The notes below the pieces were generated by a model. That model saw nothing but the letters and a program-made list of their open reading frames with translations. It made no database searches and was not told the origin of the DNA. 64,000 nt of DNA from Collinsella bouchesdurhonensis (lineage in GTDB: Bacteria; Actinomycetota; Coriobacteriia; Coriobacteriales; Coriobacteriaceae), in assembly GCF_900155365.1 (NCBI RefSeq), contig NZ_LT699743.1, positions 312,219-376,218 on the forward strand, read 5' to 3'. Position numbers and translations under genes: made by a program. This document shows, piece by piece, positions 35,666 to 44,599 of this stretch; within the stretch, counting starts at the first letter, position 1; the number at the start of each line of letters is the position of its first letter.

Positions 35666-37273
35666 TTACTTGTCGGCCTGAAGACGCGGGAACAGCGGGT
35701 CGCCCTTCTCCACGGGGGCACCGCCGGCAAGACCGCCCCACGCGCACGCAGCACGCAGGTCGTCGCACTGGGCCTCATCGGCGCAAGCGATACGACGCAG
35801 AGCCTCCGCGCTCGTCTGCGGCATAAACGGAGCCAGCAGGTGGGCTGCGATACGAATCGCCTCGAGGAGGTTGTAGATCACAAACGCAAGCTCGTCATGC
35901 TTGGCCTCGTCCTTTGCCAAGCCCCAGGGCTCACAATCCTCGATGTAGTGGTTAGCAGCATGGATAAGCTCCATGACAGCATCCTTAGCGCCCACGTAAT
36001 CGACCTTGTCCATGCAGGCAGCGTAGCGATCGTAGAGGCCCTCGGCGATTTGCGCCAGCGGGTTTGCGAACGCGGCGGCATCGGCAGGACGCGCGGGGGC
36101 GCAGCCATCGAAGTACTTGGCGCTCATGTTGAGCGAACGGGAAATGAGGTTGCCCCAGCTGTTAGCAAGGTCGGCATTGTAGACCTGCTGCATACGATCA
36201 AAGCTGATGGCGCCATCCGTACCCGGAACAACGTCGGTCATGAAATAGTAGCGGTAACCCTCGACGCCGAGCATGTCGATGACCTCGCGCGGAGCGATAG
36301 CGTTGCCGCGGCTCTTGGACATCTTCTCGCCCTTGCCGGTCTCCTCGTTGCGCACCATGAGGAAGCCGTGAGCAAAAACGTGCTCGGGCAGGGACTCGCC
36401 GATAGCCATGAGCATGGCAGGCCAAATCACGCAGTGGAAGCGGATGATGTCTTTGCCCACGATATGGAACTGCGCGGGCCAACGATAGGCAAACTCGGCC
36501 TTGGCCTCCGGCGTATCGACGCCGTAACCCACCGAGGTCATATAGTTGAGCAGGGCGTCGAACCACACATAGGTGACATGGCCCTCGTCAAAGGGGACGG
36601 GAATGCCCCAGTCAAAACTCGTGCGCGAGACGGAAAGATCATTCAGGCCGCCCTCGACAAACGAGCGCACCTCGTTCATGCGGAAATCGGGCTGAACAAA
36701 ATCGGGATGCTCATCGTAGAGCTTGAGCAGCTTGTCCTGGAACGCGGAAAGCTTGAAGAAGTAGGACTCCTCCTGCACGCGCTCGAGCGGACGATGGCAA
36801 TCGGGGCACAGATGCTGACCCTGGCTGCCATACTCCTCGTCGCCCTTCTCGACCTGCGTCTCGGTGAAGTAGGTCTCATCGGGCACGCAGTACCAGCCGT
36901 CGTAGCTGCCCTTATACAGGTAGCCCGACTCTTTCATGCGCTCCCACAGGTACTGAACGGCGTCATGCTGACGCTTCTCGGTGGTACGGATAAAGTCGTC
37001 GTTTGAAATCTCGAGCTCATTCCACAGATCCTTAAAGTGCGGAGCCTGGCTGTCGGTCCACTCCTGAGGAGTCATGCCGTGCTTCTCGGCAGCCTCGGCC
37101 ACCTTCTCGCCATGCTCGTCCATGCCGGTAAGGAACTTGACGTTATAGCCGGCAGCGCGGCGATAGCGCGCCTGCACGTCGGCAAGGATCGTGGAGTAGG
37201 CCGTTCCCAGGTGTGGATCGGCGTTCACGTAGTAGATGGGCGTGGTGATGAAGAAGGAGGGCTTGTCTGCCAT
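35666..37273 (-). CDS. metG: Methionyl-tRNA synthetase
   Basis: 535 aa, short form without a C-terminal tRNA-binding domain. It charges tRNA-Met. Class I signatures are present: the HIGH equivalent HLGTAYST near the N-terminus and KMSKSRGN. The zinc region keeps one CPDC pair, while the WYCVPDETYF segment has lost the second Cys of its pair, so at most a partial knuckle remains. The C-terminal anticodon-binding helices follow. ATG 37273 has AGAGG 7 nt upstream. Confidence 0.96.
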   Translation of the reverse strand: MADKPSFFITTPIYYVNADPHLGTAYSTILADVQARYRRAAGYNVKFLTGMDEHGEKVAEAAEKHGMTPQEWTDSQAPHFKDLWNELEISNDDFIRTTEKRQHDAVQYLWERMKESGYLYKGSYDGWYCVPDETYFTETQVEKGDEEYGSQGQHLCPDCHRPLERVQEESYFFKLSAFQDKLLKLYDEHPDFVQPDFRMNEVRSFVEGGLNDLSVSRTSFDWGIPVPFDEGHVTYVWFDALLNYMTSVGYGVDTPEAKAEFAYRWPAQFHIVGKDIIRFHCVIWPAMLMAIGESLPEHVFAHGFLMVRNEETGKGEKMSKSRGNAIAPREVIDMLGVEGYRYYFMTDVVPGTDGAISFDRMQQVYNADLANSWGNLISRSLNMSAKYFDGCAPARPADAAAFANPLAQIAEGLYDRYAACMDKVDYVGAKDAVMELIHAANHYIEDCEPWGLAKDEAKHDELAFVIYNLLEAIRIAAHLLAPFMPQTSAEALRRIACADEAQCDDLRAACAWGGLAGGAPVEKGDPLFPRLQADK

Positions 37274-37393
37274 AGATGAACCTCTTTTACGAACGTGCGG
37301 CGGCGTATGGTGCCCCGCAGGCGAATGAGCCGCAGGTCATTGTAGCGCAAACTGCGACATATGCGCAGGTGCAGATGGTGTTGAACAAAAGCT

Positions 37394-38275
37394 TTAGCGT
37401 GCGACAGCATTCTGCTCTTCTTGCATGGCAAGAACGCGCGCATACACTTCGCGCTTGCGCAGGGAGTACTTTTGCGACAGACGCTTGGCTATAGCAGAGG
37501 CGGGTTCCTCAGCCTCAAGGGCGCAAGCGATGTCTTCTGCCAAAAGTTCCTGCTGGTCGGGAGCATCCACCTGCACCGCAATGCCCGTCATCTCGTCGGA
37601 ATCGGGAGGTGCCACGACAATGACCATCTCGCCGCGCATCTCGCCGCGCGCAAGAACCGTTTCCAACAACGCCGGGGCTTTGTCGCGCAAGACCTCTTCG
37701 TACAGTTTGGTAAGCTCGCGGCAAAGCGCCACTCGGCGCTTGGGGAACACCTGGGCTATCGCCTGGAGCGAGGCGGCTGCACGATGGGGCGACTCGTAAA
37801 AAAGCAAGGCACCGGGAACACACGCGAGCTCGCTTAGACGACGCACACGTTCTCCGTGTTTACGCGGCAAGAACCCCTCAAAGAAAAAATGCTCGCAGGA
37901 GATACCGCTCGCCACCAAGGCGGTCACGCAGGCAGAGGGGCCGGGAATCACCTGCACCTCGACGCCCGCATCGCGAGCAGCGTCAACGAGGACCTGGCCC
38001 GGATCGGAAACGCTCGGCATGCCTGCGTCGGAGGCAAACGCCAAAGTCTCGCCTGCCAGCAAGCGATCAACGAGTTCGGGAGCGCGCTGGACGATAACGT
38101 TCTCGTCGCAGCGAATAAGCGTCTTGGATATACCAAGATGCGCCAAAAGCTTGGACGTCACGCGAGTATCTTCGCAACAGATGGCGTCCGCGGCACGAAA
38201 GGCCTCTGCCACGCGCGGGCTCATATCGCTCAGGTTGCCGATGGGCGTGCCCACCATATACAGGCATCCGCTCAT
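37394..38275 (-). CDS. rsmI: 16S rRNA cytidine(1402)-2'-O-methyltransferase
   Basis: 293 aa. It 2'-O-methylates C1402 of 16S rRNA in the decoding centre. It has the tetrapyrrole-methylase-like fold: YMVGTPIGNLSDMSPR at the N-terminus, CEDTRVTSKLL, FASDAGMPSVSDPG, the VIPGPSACVTAL loop and FEGFLPRK. A C-terminal ~60-residue helical tail (LSQKYSLRKREVYARVL) is typical. ATG 38275 has AAGAGG about 11 nt upstream. It lies between metG and the GH5 gene, 27 bp after the latter's stop. Confidence 0.95.
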   Translation of the reverse strand: MSGCLYMVGTPIGNLSDMSPRVAEAFRAADAICCEDTRVTSKLLAHLGISKTLIRCDENVIVQRAPELVDRLLAGETLAFASDAGMPSVSDPGQVLVDAARDAGVEVQVIPGPSACVTALVASGISCEHFFFEGFLPRKHGERVRRLSELACVPGALLFYESPHRAAASLQAIAQVFPKRRVALCRELTKLYEEVLRDKAPALLETVLARGEMRGEMVIVVAPPDSDEMTGIAVQVDAPDQQELLAEDIACALEAEEPASAIAKRLSQKYSLRKREVYARVLAMQEEQNAVAR

Positions 38276-38302
38276 AAGATGCGCTACCTCTTCTCTTTAC
38301 CG

Positions 38303-39367
38303 TCAGTCGATCATCGCACGCTCAAGCGGCGCAAGCGCCACACGAGCATCCCACGCGGGAATGCGCTTCTCGGTCTTCCATGCCTGGAAGTACCAGCCCC
38401 ATGCAGCGTCGAAGCTCGCCAGCTGGCTCGATACGAACACGCGCTCATAGGCAGCGCGGCCTTCGGGGGTCATGCTCGCGCTCGAAAGTACGGCGGCAGC
38501 CGACCACTCACCCACCAGAATGGGGAAACCGGTAGAAGCGGCTTCGCGCAATAGCTTCCTGTTACGCGCAATCGCCTGCGATATGCCCTTGGGGGACGTG
38601 ATGTCGCAAGCCGATTCATCGCGATAGTGATACAAGTGGAGGTCCATCACGACGTTTTTGTACTTGCCGCCGCGCATAAAACCCTTCCATAGGTCCGGAT
38701 GCCCCGAAGCAGAAAACACGATGGCCTTCTCCTCGGGCATATGCACGCGCATGAGCGCGTAGGCATCACGATAGAAATTGCGCAGGTAGTGAGCGGGAAT
38801 GCCATCCGTCATGGTAAAGATGTTCTTGCGAACGCTCACCACAGGCGAGTCCAGCAACTCGATTCCCAGCAAGGACGCGGCAGACCCATAGCGAGCGGCC
38901 AGCTTCTCGAGCGTAGTAAGTGCAACGTGACGCCCGTTTTTAGAGGAATGCCAGTCCGCCGTGCTCTCGGGGGTCGTAGGACTCTCGTTGGAATCCCCTT
39001 GGCCGCCGGGCACCGTTGCCAGGGAAAGCAAAACGCTTAGCTCATATTTCTCGGCCCACTCAATCGCGCGGTCCACATAGTCGATTGCGGGGATATTCGT
39101 GAACGCATCCTCCCGAGCGCCAAAGACATGCCAGGGTACGGGAATGCGCACCGAATTGAAACCGATTGCGGCGATGCGGCGAAAATCATCTTCGGTGATA
39201 AAGGTCTCGAAATGATGGCGCAGGCGCTCGCTATACACCGCCGGGCCCAACGCGCGTTGCAGCTCAAGCGCGTTGGCGGCGCCCGTCGCCGCAAAGAGCG
39301 AAGGCGAGACCCACGTCTCGGGGATAAACCAGCCGGAAAGGTTGACGCCGTGAATTCTCTCTGCCAT
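38303..39367 (-). CDS. Glycoside hydrolase family 5 homologue with altered active site
   Basis: 354 aa, no signal peptide. It follows the exo-beta-1,3-glucanase (GH5_9-like) layout: GVNLSGWF at the N-terminus, GFNSVRIPVPW with the conserved Arg, a GIELL segment before the acid/base site, MDLHLYHY, and the nucleophile site ILVGEWS (Glu ~287). The usual N-E-P acid/base motif reads D-S-P here (residues 173-175), so the proton-donor Glu is missing. The normal DLHGAPGSQNG stretch is SLATVPGGQGDS. It may be catalytically dead, act as a carbohydrate-binding protein, or use another residue. Start ATG 39367 follows a GGGGG ribosome site. Confidence 0.8.
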   Translation of the reverse strand: MAERIHGVNLSGWFIPETWVSPSLFAATGAANALELQRALGPAVYSERLRHHFETFITEDDFRRIAAIGFNSVRIPVPWHVFGAREDAFTNIPAIDYVDRAIEWAEKYELSVLLSLATVPGGQGDSNESPTTPESTADWHSSKNGRHVALTTLEKLAARYGSAASLLGIELLDSPVVSVRKNIFTMTDGIPAHYLRNFYRDAYALMRVHMPEEKAIVFSASGHPDLWKGFMRGGKYKNVVMDLHLYHYRDESACDITSPKGISQAIARNRKLLREAASTGFPILVGEWSAAAVLSSASMTPEGRAAYERVFVSSQLASFDAAWGWYFQAWKTEKRIPAWDARVALAPLERAMID

Positions 39368-39393
39368 ACCGACCCCCTATCGAACGGAGCGAT

Positions 39394-39425
39394 AAAAAAA
39401 AGCGCCCGGCTCGATGCCGAACGCT
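39394..39425 (-). terminator. Terminator after tRNA-Phe
   Basis: AGCGTTCGGC pairs with GCCGGGCGCT (two non-Watson-Crick positions) and is followed on the minus strand by a run of seven to eight T. It lies 18 bp past the tRNA. Confidence 0.85.
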
Positions 39426-39442
39426 TTTCACAATTCGAAGGG

Positions 39443-39515
<73 letters not shown>

Positions 39516-39644
39516 ACTATGTCTGTCGCGAACGACAGCTCGATTACTATACCAAATCGAAGATAGGGGTCAAGCGGCAAAACCCAACTTTTTTGAAAAA
39601 TGCCTGTCTTGGGATTCCGCAATCGCAAGACAGGCGCAAGTCTT

Positions 39645-40013
39645 CTACTCTTGACCTGGGAACTCTTTAGTCGATACGCGCTCGATCGCCAAACTCGCAC
39701 CAGAACAAAAAATCAGACGCCCCGGCTTCACGCCCCAGTAGACACGCAGCATGGCACCCTTGCGATCCAGAAAGACGATATCGAGGTCCCGCTTCATGAA
39801 CCATGTGTGTACCGAAGAACAACATGGGAAGACAATGGCAACCCCGTCGGCGCGCATGCCCGCCCGATAGACAGGAGCGAGCAGCCCCAAGAGACGCTCG
39901 AAAAAGGTCTGCGCCATGACCACGCGCACGTTTTCCCAACCAAGGATGCGCAACACCGGGTCCACTTCCTGCAAAAGCCAATCGGTCTCCCCTCGCGTTC
40001 GGAGCAACCTCAC
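39645..40013 (-). CDS. DUF192-family protein at the end of the Tad operon
   Basis: 122 aa. The second half matches DUF192: ERLLGLL, GVAIVFPCCSSVHTWFM, DLDIVFLD and a final CSGASLAIERV. DUF192 proteins are small, of unknown biochemical role, and often lie beside Tad/Flp pilus genes. Start is GTG 40013, sharing GTGA with the stop of the preceding tadE-like gene, with GGGGGTGG upstream. No signal peptide is seen. It is last in the Tad operon. Confidence 0.75.
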   Translation of the reverse strand: MRLLRTRGETDWLLQEVDPVLRILGWENVRVVMAQTFFERLLGLLAPVYRAGMRADGVAIVFPCCSSVHTWFMKRDLDIVFLDRKGAMLRVYWGVKPGRLIFCSGASLAIERVSTKEFPGQE

Positions 40014-40471
40014 AAGACCACCCCCGGCCTCCATGGGTCGATCACCACTGTTCGTTCATGCTTAAGCTGAAGAGGCGACCCCAACGCAACGCCCGCAATC
40101 GCGATGTTCTGCGGCCAGGGCTCGAAGGTCATCTCGCAGTGATACCGCCGTGGCGCAGCAACAAGCGAAAGCAGCTCCGTGCCCGACGCCTCATCCGCCT
40201 CGCTTGTCACCGCCACCCGCACCGTATAAGGGCCCATCGCCTCTTGCAATGCAGTTTCCACCGTCGCGGTTTTACCCAAGGTGGCATCGCCTTGGGGAGA
40301 CACCCCTTGCGCCAGCACGACATCTGGTGCCACGCGATCAAAGCGAGCTACCGCACAGGCAAACTGCATGAGGTTGTAGACGATAAGCGCCAAGATAATC
40401 ATCACCGGCGCCACAACCGCCATCTCGACCGTCGCCTGCGCGCGCTTCTCCCTCAATATGCAAGGCATCAT
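40010..40471 (-). CDS. TadE-like pseudopilin
   Basis: 153 aa. The N-terminus has the TadE pattern: a basic leader, then QATVEMAVVAPVMIILALIV as a hydrophobic pilin-like helix with Glu at the fifth-position equivalent. A ~110-residue exported domain follows. Its ATG overlaps the stop of the TadG-like gene by 4 bp. It probably forms part of a minor-pilin tip or initiation complex of the Tad pilus. Confidence 0.8.
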   Translation of the reverse strand: MMPCILREKRAQATVEMAVVAPVMIILALIVYNLMQFACAVARFDRVAPDVVLAQGVSPQGDATLGKTATVETALQEAMGPYTVRVAVTSEADEASGTELLSLVAAPRRYHCEMTFEPWPQNIAIAGVALGSPLQLKHERTVVIDPWRPGVVL

Positions 40472-42597
40472 CTGTCGCCTCCTGCAGCGCCCGCGATGTC
40501 ACGCAAACGTATGGTGAGCGGAATCGACCCGCCACCGGGAAGGGGAATCTCCGCGATCGTAAACTCCTGCTGCGCGATGTACTCCCCCACCTGATAGCCC
40601 AAGGCCTGCATGAGCGCTCGCGGATCCGTCGAGCTCAAGGGAATCGAACGTACCGCCTTTTGAACCTGTGCCACGGCAGGAATATCGGCCTTTTCAATCA
40701 CTTTGGCAGAATCGACAAGCACCGGCTTTCGAAGGCTCAAGTCCACCGGTTCTAAACCCAATGCGCGAACGGCATCGGTCAGGCGGCCTTTGAGCCAAGA
40801 GCCAACCGGGCCAAGGCCCATCCCATCGAGCTTCGAGGTCAGTCCATCAAACGCCGAATTCAGCCCAGAAGCCATATCGCCATATGAAACAAGCAGGCTT
40901 CCCCACAAGTCCATGACGCTCCCCACGAGGCCCACCGGCCCCTGATCAGAGCTTCGCTCCTCCACCGTAGAGAAGAACTGAGAGAGCACGTTGTTCTCCC
41001 GTGTTGCCGGGTCCTTTGCCAACGCAGAAGCGGAGACGGCTGCGCGCGATCCCAGCGAGGGGCTCGCCGCAAACGATGTATCAAGCGCATCGGGTGCCTC
41101 AATCTCACCACAGATGACCGCCGCCACACAGCCAAATCGACCGGGCGGCGCAATGCGCGGACGCTTAGAGGAAAGCGCCGAAAGCGCCTCCTCAAACGAA
41201 TCTCCCGCCTCCCCTGCCTGGGCTTGCACCTTTTGTTCCAATTCGAGCTCTCGACTTCGGCAGTCAACATATTCGTTAAGCGCAAGGGTGTACTCACGCA
41301 AATGGTATTCATATCCGTTGTCGATAGAGGTCGAAGCCGCAGGGGTCTTCCCCATATCGCTCGTGCCAAAATGGCATACTGCGCACGTGCGCGCCTGGCC
41401 ACCATCCGCCGCCGATAGCGAAATAACGGGGCCCGCTGCCCCTGTCGCACCAGGGCAGTCGACACCATAATGGATTGTTTGCCCCTCGGGCTCATACGTT
41501 GTGAGCCACAAAGCCTGGGTATAAAGGGCCGTCTGCTTAATCTCCTGCTTGTTGCGGGGCAGCAATGGAACCGTGGAGACCACACTCCCGTCATACTCAA
41601 CAACCTGAGCAGGCTCAAACGCATCGAGCGCATATCGGTAAAACGCACTTCTCGCTGCGGAATCGACCGCCGCCTCGACGCTCGTGCCGTCGGGCTTCTC
41701 GTGATCCAAGCGCCACTGGTAATAAGCCTTCGTGCGCGCGATGCCAACCTCTGGGCTCCAGGCCACACTCGAAGCATAATCTGGGTTCTGCTGGGGCGAA
41801 AGACCCGTCAAGCTTGACGCGCGCTCCTGCATGTTATGGCCCTCGCGGCCGCAGTCGGCAATCCAGGCTCGTTTCCTTGCCTGCGCCGTCTCGCGCGATG
41901 CATCCTCGAGCTCGCTCGCGGTTTTATCCAGATCCGACGCCGCCTCGCTCAACGCCTCAAGATTGACACCCTCACCTTCAAGCGCGGGAAACTCGGATGC
42001 CGAGGCAAAGGGCACCGCAAGCGCTGTACCGGTATACACCATTGCATCCGTTTTGCTCTCCGCGCACAGGCGCGTTGCATTTGCCGCAACAAGATACGGC
42101 AGCGATGCCTCGAGCGTCTTTAACCCTTTCGAAGCAGAACGCGCGAAGTCGTTTCTCATGTCCAAAATGCGCAGCCCGGCATCAATCGCCTTCACTCCCT
42201 GAGAGCGAGCACCCGGTATGAGCAGCGCGACAAGTCCTGTTCCCGTTATCGCAAGGCCCGCAAAACCCAAACTTGCAATACTCGCATCGACAACCGTTGC
42301 CGCCGTGTGATAGGACGACACGACGTTTGACCCCGCAAGCGCCGCACTATCGGCAACTGCTTGCACATCCGCGCTGCGTGATAGACTCCATACCGCCGAG
42401 ACGGCCGAGAAAAGCAGAGCGAGCACGACGAGCATCGCCACCGCAGATGCCACTGTCGTATAGGCGCCCTCCTCCGTGACGAACAGGTCGATTGCGCACA
42501 AACCGCTTTGCGAATCGGCATCTGCCCGCTCCTCACGCTCCCCATGAGGAAATCCACGTTTCGTAATCACCCTCCAGCCATTCTGGGCGCGATGCAT
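40468..42597 (-). CDS. TadG-like pilus-associated protein
   Basis: 709 aa. A single N-terminal membrane helix (AMLVVLALLFSAVSAVWSL) followed by ADVQAVADSAALAGSN is the hallmark of TadG-like proteins. A second hydrophobic patch lies near residue 130. The long exported part has no recognised domain, two Cys pairs and Ser/Ala-rich coiled stretches. ATG 42597 (GGAGG 7 nt upstream) is preferred although it overlaps tadE by 65 bp; GTG 42570 is an alternative. It could be the cell-wall-spanning or tip subunit. Confidence 0.78.
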   Translation of the reverse strand: MHRAQNGWRVITKRGFPHGEREERADADSQSGLCAIDLFVTEEGAYTTVASAVAMLVVLALLFSAVSAVWSLSRSADVQAVADSAALAGSNVVSSYHTAATVVDASIASLGFAGLAITGTGLVALLIPGARSQGVKAIDAGLRILDMRNDFARSASKGLKTLEASLPYLVAANATRLCAESKTDAMVYTGTALAVPFASASEFPALEGEGVNLEALSEAASDLDKTASELEDASRETAQARKRAWIADCGREGHNMQERASSLTGLSPQQNPDYASSVAWSPEVGIARTKAYYQWRLDHEKPDGTSVEAAVDSAARSAFYRYALDAFEPAQVVEYDGSVVSTVPLLPRNKQEIKQTALYTQALWLTTYEPEGQTIHYGVDCPGATGAAGPVISLSAADGGQARTCAVCHFGTSDMGKTPAASTSIDNGYEYHLREYTLALNEYVDCRSRELELEQKVQAQAGEAGDSFEEALSALSSKRPRIAPPGRFGCVAAVICGEIEAPDALDTSFAASPSLGSRAAVSASALAKDPATRENNVLSQFFSTVEERSSDQGPVGLVGSVMDLWGSLLVSYGDMASGLNSAFDGLTSKLDGMGLGPVGSWLKGRLTDAVRALGLEPVDLSLRKPVLVDSAKVIEKADIPAVAQVQKAVRSIPLSSTDPRALMQALGYQVGEYIAQQEFTIAEIPLPGGGSIPLTIRLRDIAGAAGGDR

Positions 42598-43093
42598 ATA
42601 GCACCTCCACTTCAATCGCCACGTTTCCTTGGGGCTCACCGGCTGCAAACGCACTTACAAATGCACCAAGAATCGGCAGGGGTTTGGCAACGCCGCGAAT
42701 CTTCACGCGCGAGACCCCTTCGCCATTCGCATGCCCAAACTCGATATCCCACGAAAGGGGCCCTCCCTCGTGAAAGATGGACACATTGGGCACGGCCTGA
42801 AGCCTGCGGAGCACAAACGCGCGGCACGCCTCGTCGGCGTCTTCCCCCGACGTAGTTATGATTCGTGCTGCACTCGAAGCTGCCGATTCCATAACCGCTC
42901 GCGTATATAGCAGGCATACCGGTTGGATCATCAGCAGCAAAAGAATGAGAAACGAGGGCAGCAGCAATGCGGCCTCCACCGTCGCCTGAGCGGAGCACTC
43001 GCGTACCGACTCAATACAAGGAGATGTCGATAAGCCCTCCCGCGTCAAAGCCGTGCGATGCCGCCGCCTCCACCAACGTTGCCAAGGTTCCAT
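42533..43093 (-). CDS. TadE-like pseudopilin (start uncertain)
   Basis: Up to 186 aa. The core is clear: SAQATVEAALLLPS, a hydrophobic helix FLILLLLMIQPVCLLY, then a small exported domain ending ISSWGA. The start is not. ATG 43093 overlaps the previous gene by 83 bp and has only GGGGCAGG upstream; the alternative is a non-standard ATT near 43015, directly after the previous stop. Part of the pseudopilin set of the Tad operon. Confidence 0.7.
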   Translation of the reverse strand: MEPWQRWWRRRHRTALTREGLSTSPCIESVRECSAQATVEAALLLPSFLILLLLMIQPVCLLYTRAVMESAASSAARIITTSGEDADEACRAFVLRRLQAVPNVSIFHEGGPLSWDIEFGHANGEGVSRVKIRGVAKPLPILGAFVSAFAAGEPQGNVAIEVEVLYASRPEWLEGDYETWISSWGA

Positions 43094-43247
43094 CCTGCCC
43101 CGCACGCCACAGTAGCCCCAGTGCCAAGACGATCGCCAAAAGTGCGAACACCGTAAGCGCATATTCCAGCGCCGCTTGCGCCGATGTCTCGCAAAGCACC
43201 TTCTTACAGCGCTTCGTTTCGCATGATGACCGCGCCATTTCATCCAT
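43011..43247 (-). CDS. Small pilin-like protein (TadE/Flp-type helix)
   Basis: 78 aa. A basic, Cys-containing leader is followed by SAQAALEYALTVFALLAIVLA, a pilin-type hydrophobic helix with Glu near its start, and a short tail. ATG 43247 has GAGG 5 nt upstream. It lies 7 bp after the membrane-anchored hypothetical gene and overlaps the putative start of the next tadE. It is likely a minor pilin processed by a prepilin peptidase encoded elsewhere. Confidence 0.72.
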   Translation of the reverse strand: MDEMARSSCETKRCKKVLCETSAQAALEYALTVFALLAIVLALGLLWRAGQDGTLATLVEAAASHGFDAGGLIDISLY

Positions 43248-43254
43248 ATGCACC

Positions 43255-43737
43255 TCACCCCACGTTCTCGGCAGACAGGCGCACGATACGCAGCGTACTG
43301 GCGGCACCGTCCTCGGTGCTTGTGACATAGATGATGTCGACCCATGTACGAGACATAACGATGCCGCCCCATACATTTCCCTTGATGTCCATGTAGCCAC
43401 CGCACATAAGCTTGCCTGCGCCCTGTGCCCGATACGCTTCGAGCGCAGCTGCCGCACTTTGCGGCACGTCAGACTCTTCCCGCCAGATCACCGCACGCGA
43501 TTGCCCTTCTGCCCCAACCGATTCCTGTGCCTGCAAATCATCGAGAAACGTCGCGCGTGAGCTTTCTTTTGTCTGGACGTTTTGAATTTCTCGCACCGCC
43601 TGCTGCTCTTCTTCGGAAAGCTCGACACCAGCAGACGATGGCTTCTTATCTTGTCTTTGCACAATCAAAAGAAGTGACACCGAAACCAGCGTTAACGCAA
43701 GCGCGATCCACAAAATGCGACGGGAAGATGACCTCAT
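43255..43737 (-). CDS. Membrane-anchored hypothetical protein in the Tad operon
   Basis: 160 aa. One N-terminal membrane helix (ILWIALALTLVSVSLLLIV) and an exported, acidic, mostly soluble domain containing GKLMCGGYMDIKGNVWGG. No family recognised. The start ATG 43737 overlaps the region just after the flp stop (3 bp gap) with no separate ribosome site, so translation is coupled to flp. It may be a Tad accessory or assembly protein. Confidence 0.7.
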   Translation of the reverse strand: MRSSSRRILWIALALTLVSVSLLLIVQRQDKKPSSAGVELSEEEQQAVREIQNVQTKESSRATFLDDLQAQESVGAEGQSRAVIWREESDVPQSAAAALEAYRAQGAGKLMCGGYMDIKGNVWGGIVMSRTWVDIIYVTSTEDGAASTLRIVRLSAENVG

Positions 43738-43740
43738 GAT

Positions 43741-43965
43741 CTACAGACTGTTAATTCCCGATGCGATTGCATCCCATAGTTCGGTCACCTTGCCGCGAAA
43801 CGTAACGATGGCCAAAATGGCAATCACCACCAATACGCCAACAAGAATGGCGTACTCCGTCGTCCCCTGCGCGCTGCGCTCGTTTGCAACGATGCGAACC
43901 GTGCTCGCGGCCTTCTGTACCAAGAAATACAGTCTTTGCTTCGTGTTCTCAAACCAATGCCCCAT
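43741..43965 (-). CDS. flp: Flp-type major pilin
   Basis: 74 aa. The Flp pattern is clear: a basic N-terminus with RSAQGTTEYAILVGVLVVIA, where Gly/Thr precede the mature helix and Glu-Tyr is the Flp signature, and a short C-terminal tail. It would be cleaved by a TadV-type prepilin peptidase, not found in the window. It has the best ribosome site of the operon (AAGGAGG, 7 nt from ATG 43965), as expected for the major subunit. Confidence 0.88.
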   Translation of the reverse strand: MGHWFENTKQRLYFLVQKAASTVRIVANERSAQGTTEYAILVGVLVVIAILAIVTFRGKVTELWDAIASGINSL

Positions 43966-43976
43966 CTCTTTCCTCC

Positions 43977-44594
43977 TTAGATCATTCCGCTCGCGGCAAG
44001 CAGCGGACCCAATATGGACAGCAACAAAGCAGGCAATATCAGCGTCCCCGTGGGCACAAGCAGCTTGACGGGAGCGCGCTCGATCTGGCGTTCGACATCT
44101 GCCCTATGGGCGCTTCGCATCTCGATTCCCTGGCGAGCGAGCGTATCGGCAAGAGGGGCACCAAGCACATGCGCCTGTCCAACCGCCGCAGCAAACGATT
44201 CGAGTTGACGCACATGCGTCACCCGGGCGACCTCGGCAAGGGCATCCTCGCGCGAAGCCATACCCGTCTGCCAGCACATGCGGGCGCGAGCCAGCGAGCG
44301 CGAAAGCAGGCCCGTCTTGTTCGCGCAGTACATCTCGAGCGCAGCATCAAAAGAAAGCCCTGCCAGCAAACCCAGACGCACGATATCTGTCATCTCGGAC
44401 ACATCCGAGAGCGAGGTTTTTTCGCTCTTCGCACCACTTTTCATAGACGCCGCGCGCTTCCCGCACGCAATGGCCCTCGAACGCAAGGCCAGCAACCACC
44501 GCCGAACATCAGACGGCATAAGACCACCTACCGTCCAAACGCATGCGCCCCATGCGCTACCCACAAGCAGCAACATCGCAGCATCCACCGACAC
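43977..44594 (-). CDS. tadC: Tad pilus inner-membrane platform protein TadC
   Basis: 205 aa. The GspF/T2SF-like core has conserved ESFAAAVGQAHVLGAPLADTL-type sequence and C-terminal membrane helices (TLILPALLLSILGPLLAASG). It is shorter than typical TadC (~300 aa). GTG 44594 with GGAGG upstream is chosen, 3 bp after the tadB stop. It partners TadB in the assembly platform. Confidence 0.82.
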   Translation of the reverse strand: MSVDAAMLLLVGSAWGACVWTVGGLMPSDVRRWLLALRSRAIACGKRAASMKSGAKSEKTSLSDVSEMTDIVRLGLLAGLSFDAALEMYCANKTGLLSRSLARARMCWQTGMASREDALAEVARVTHVRQLESFAAAVGQAHVLGAPLADTLARQGIEMRSAHRADVERQIERAPVKLLVPTGTLILPALLLSILGPLLAASGMI

Positions 44595-44599
44595 GTTGC

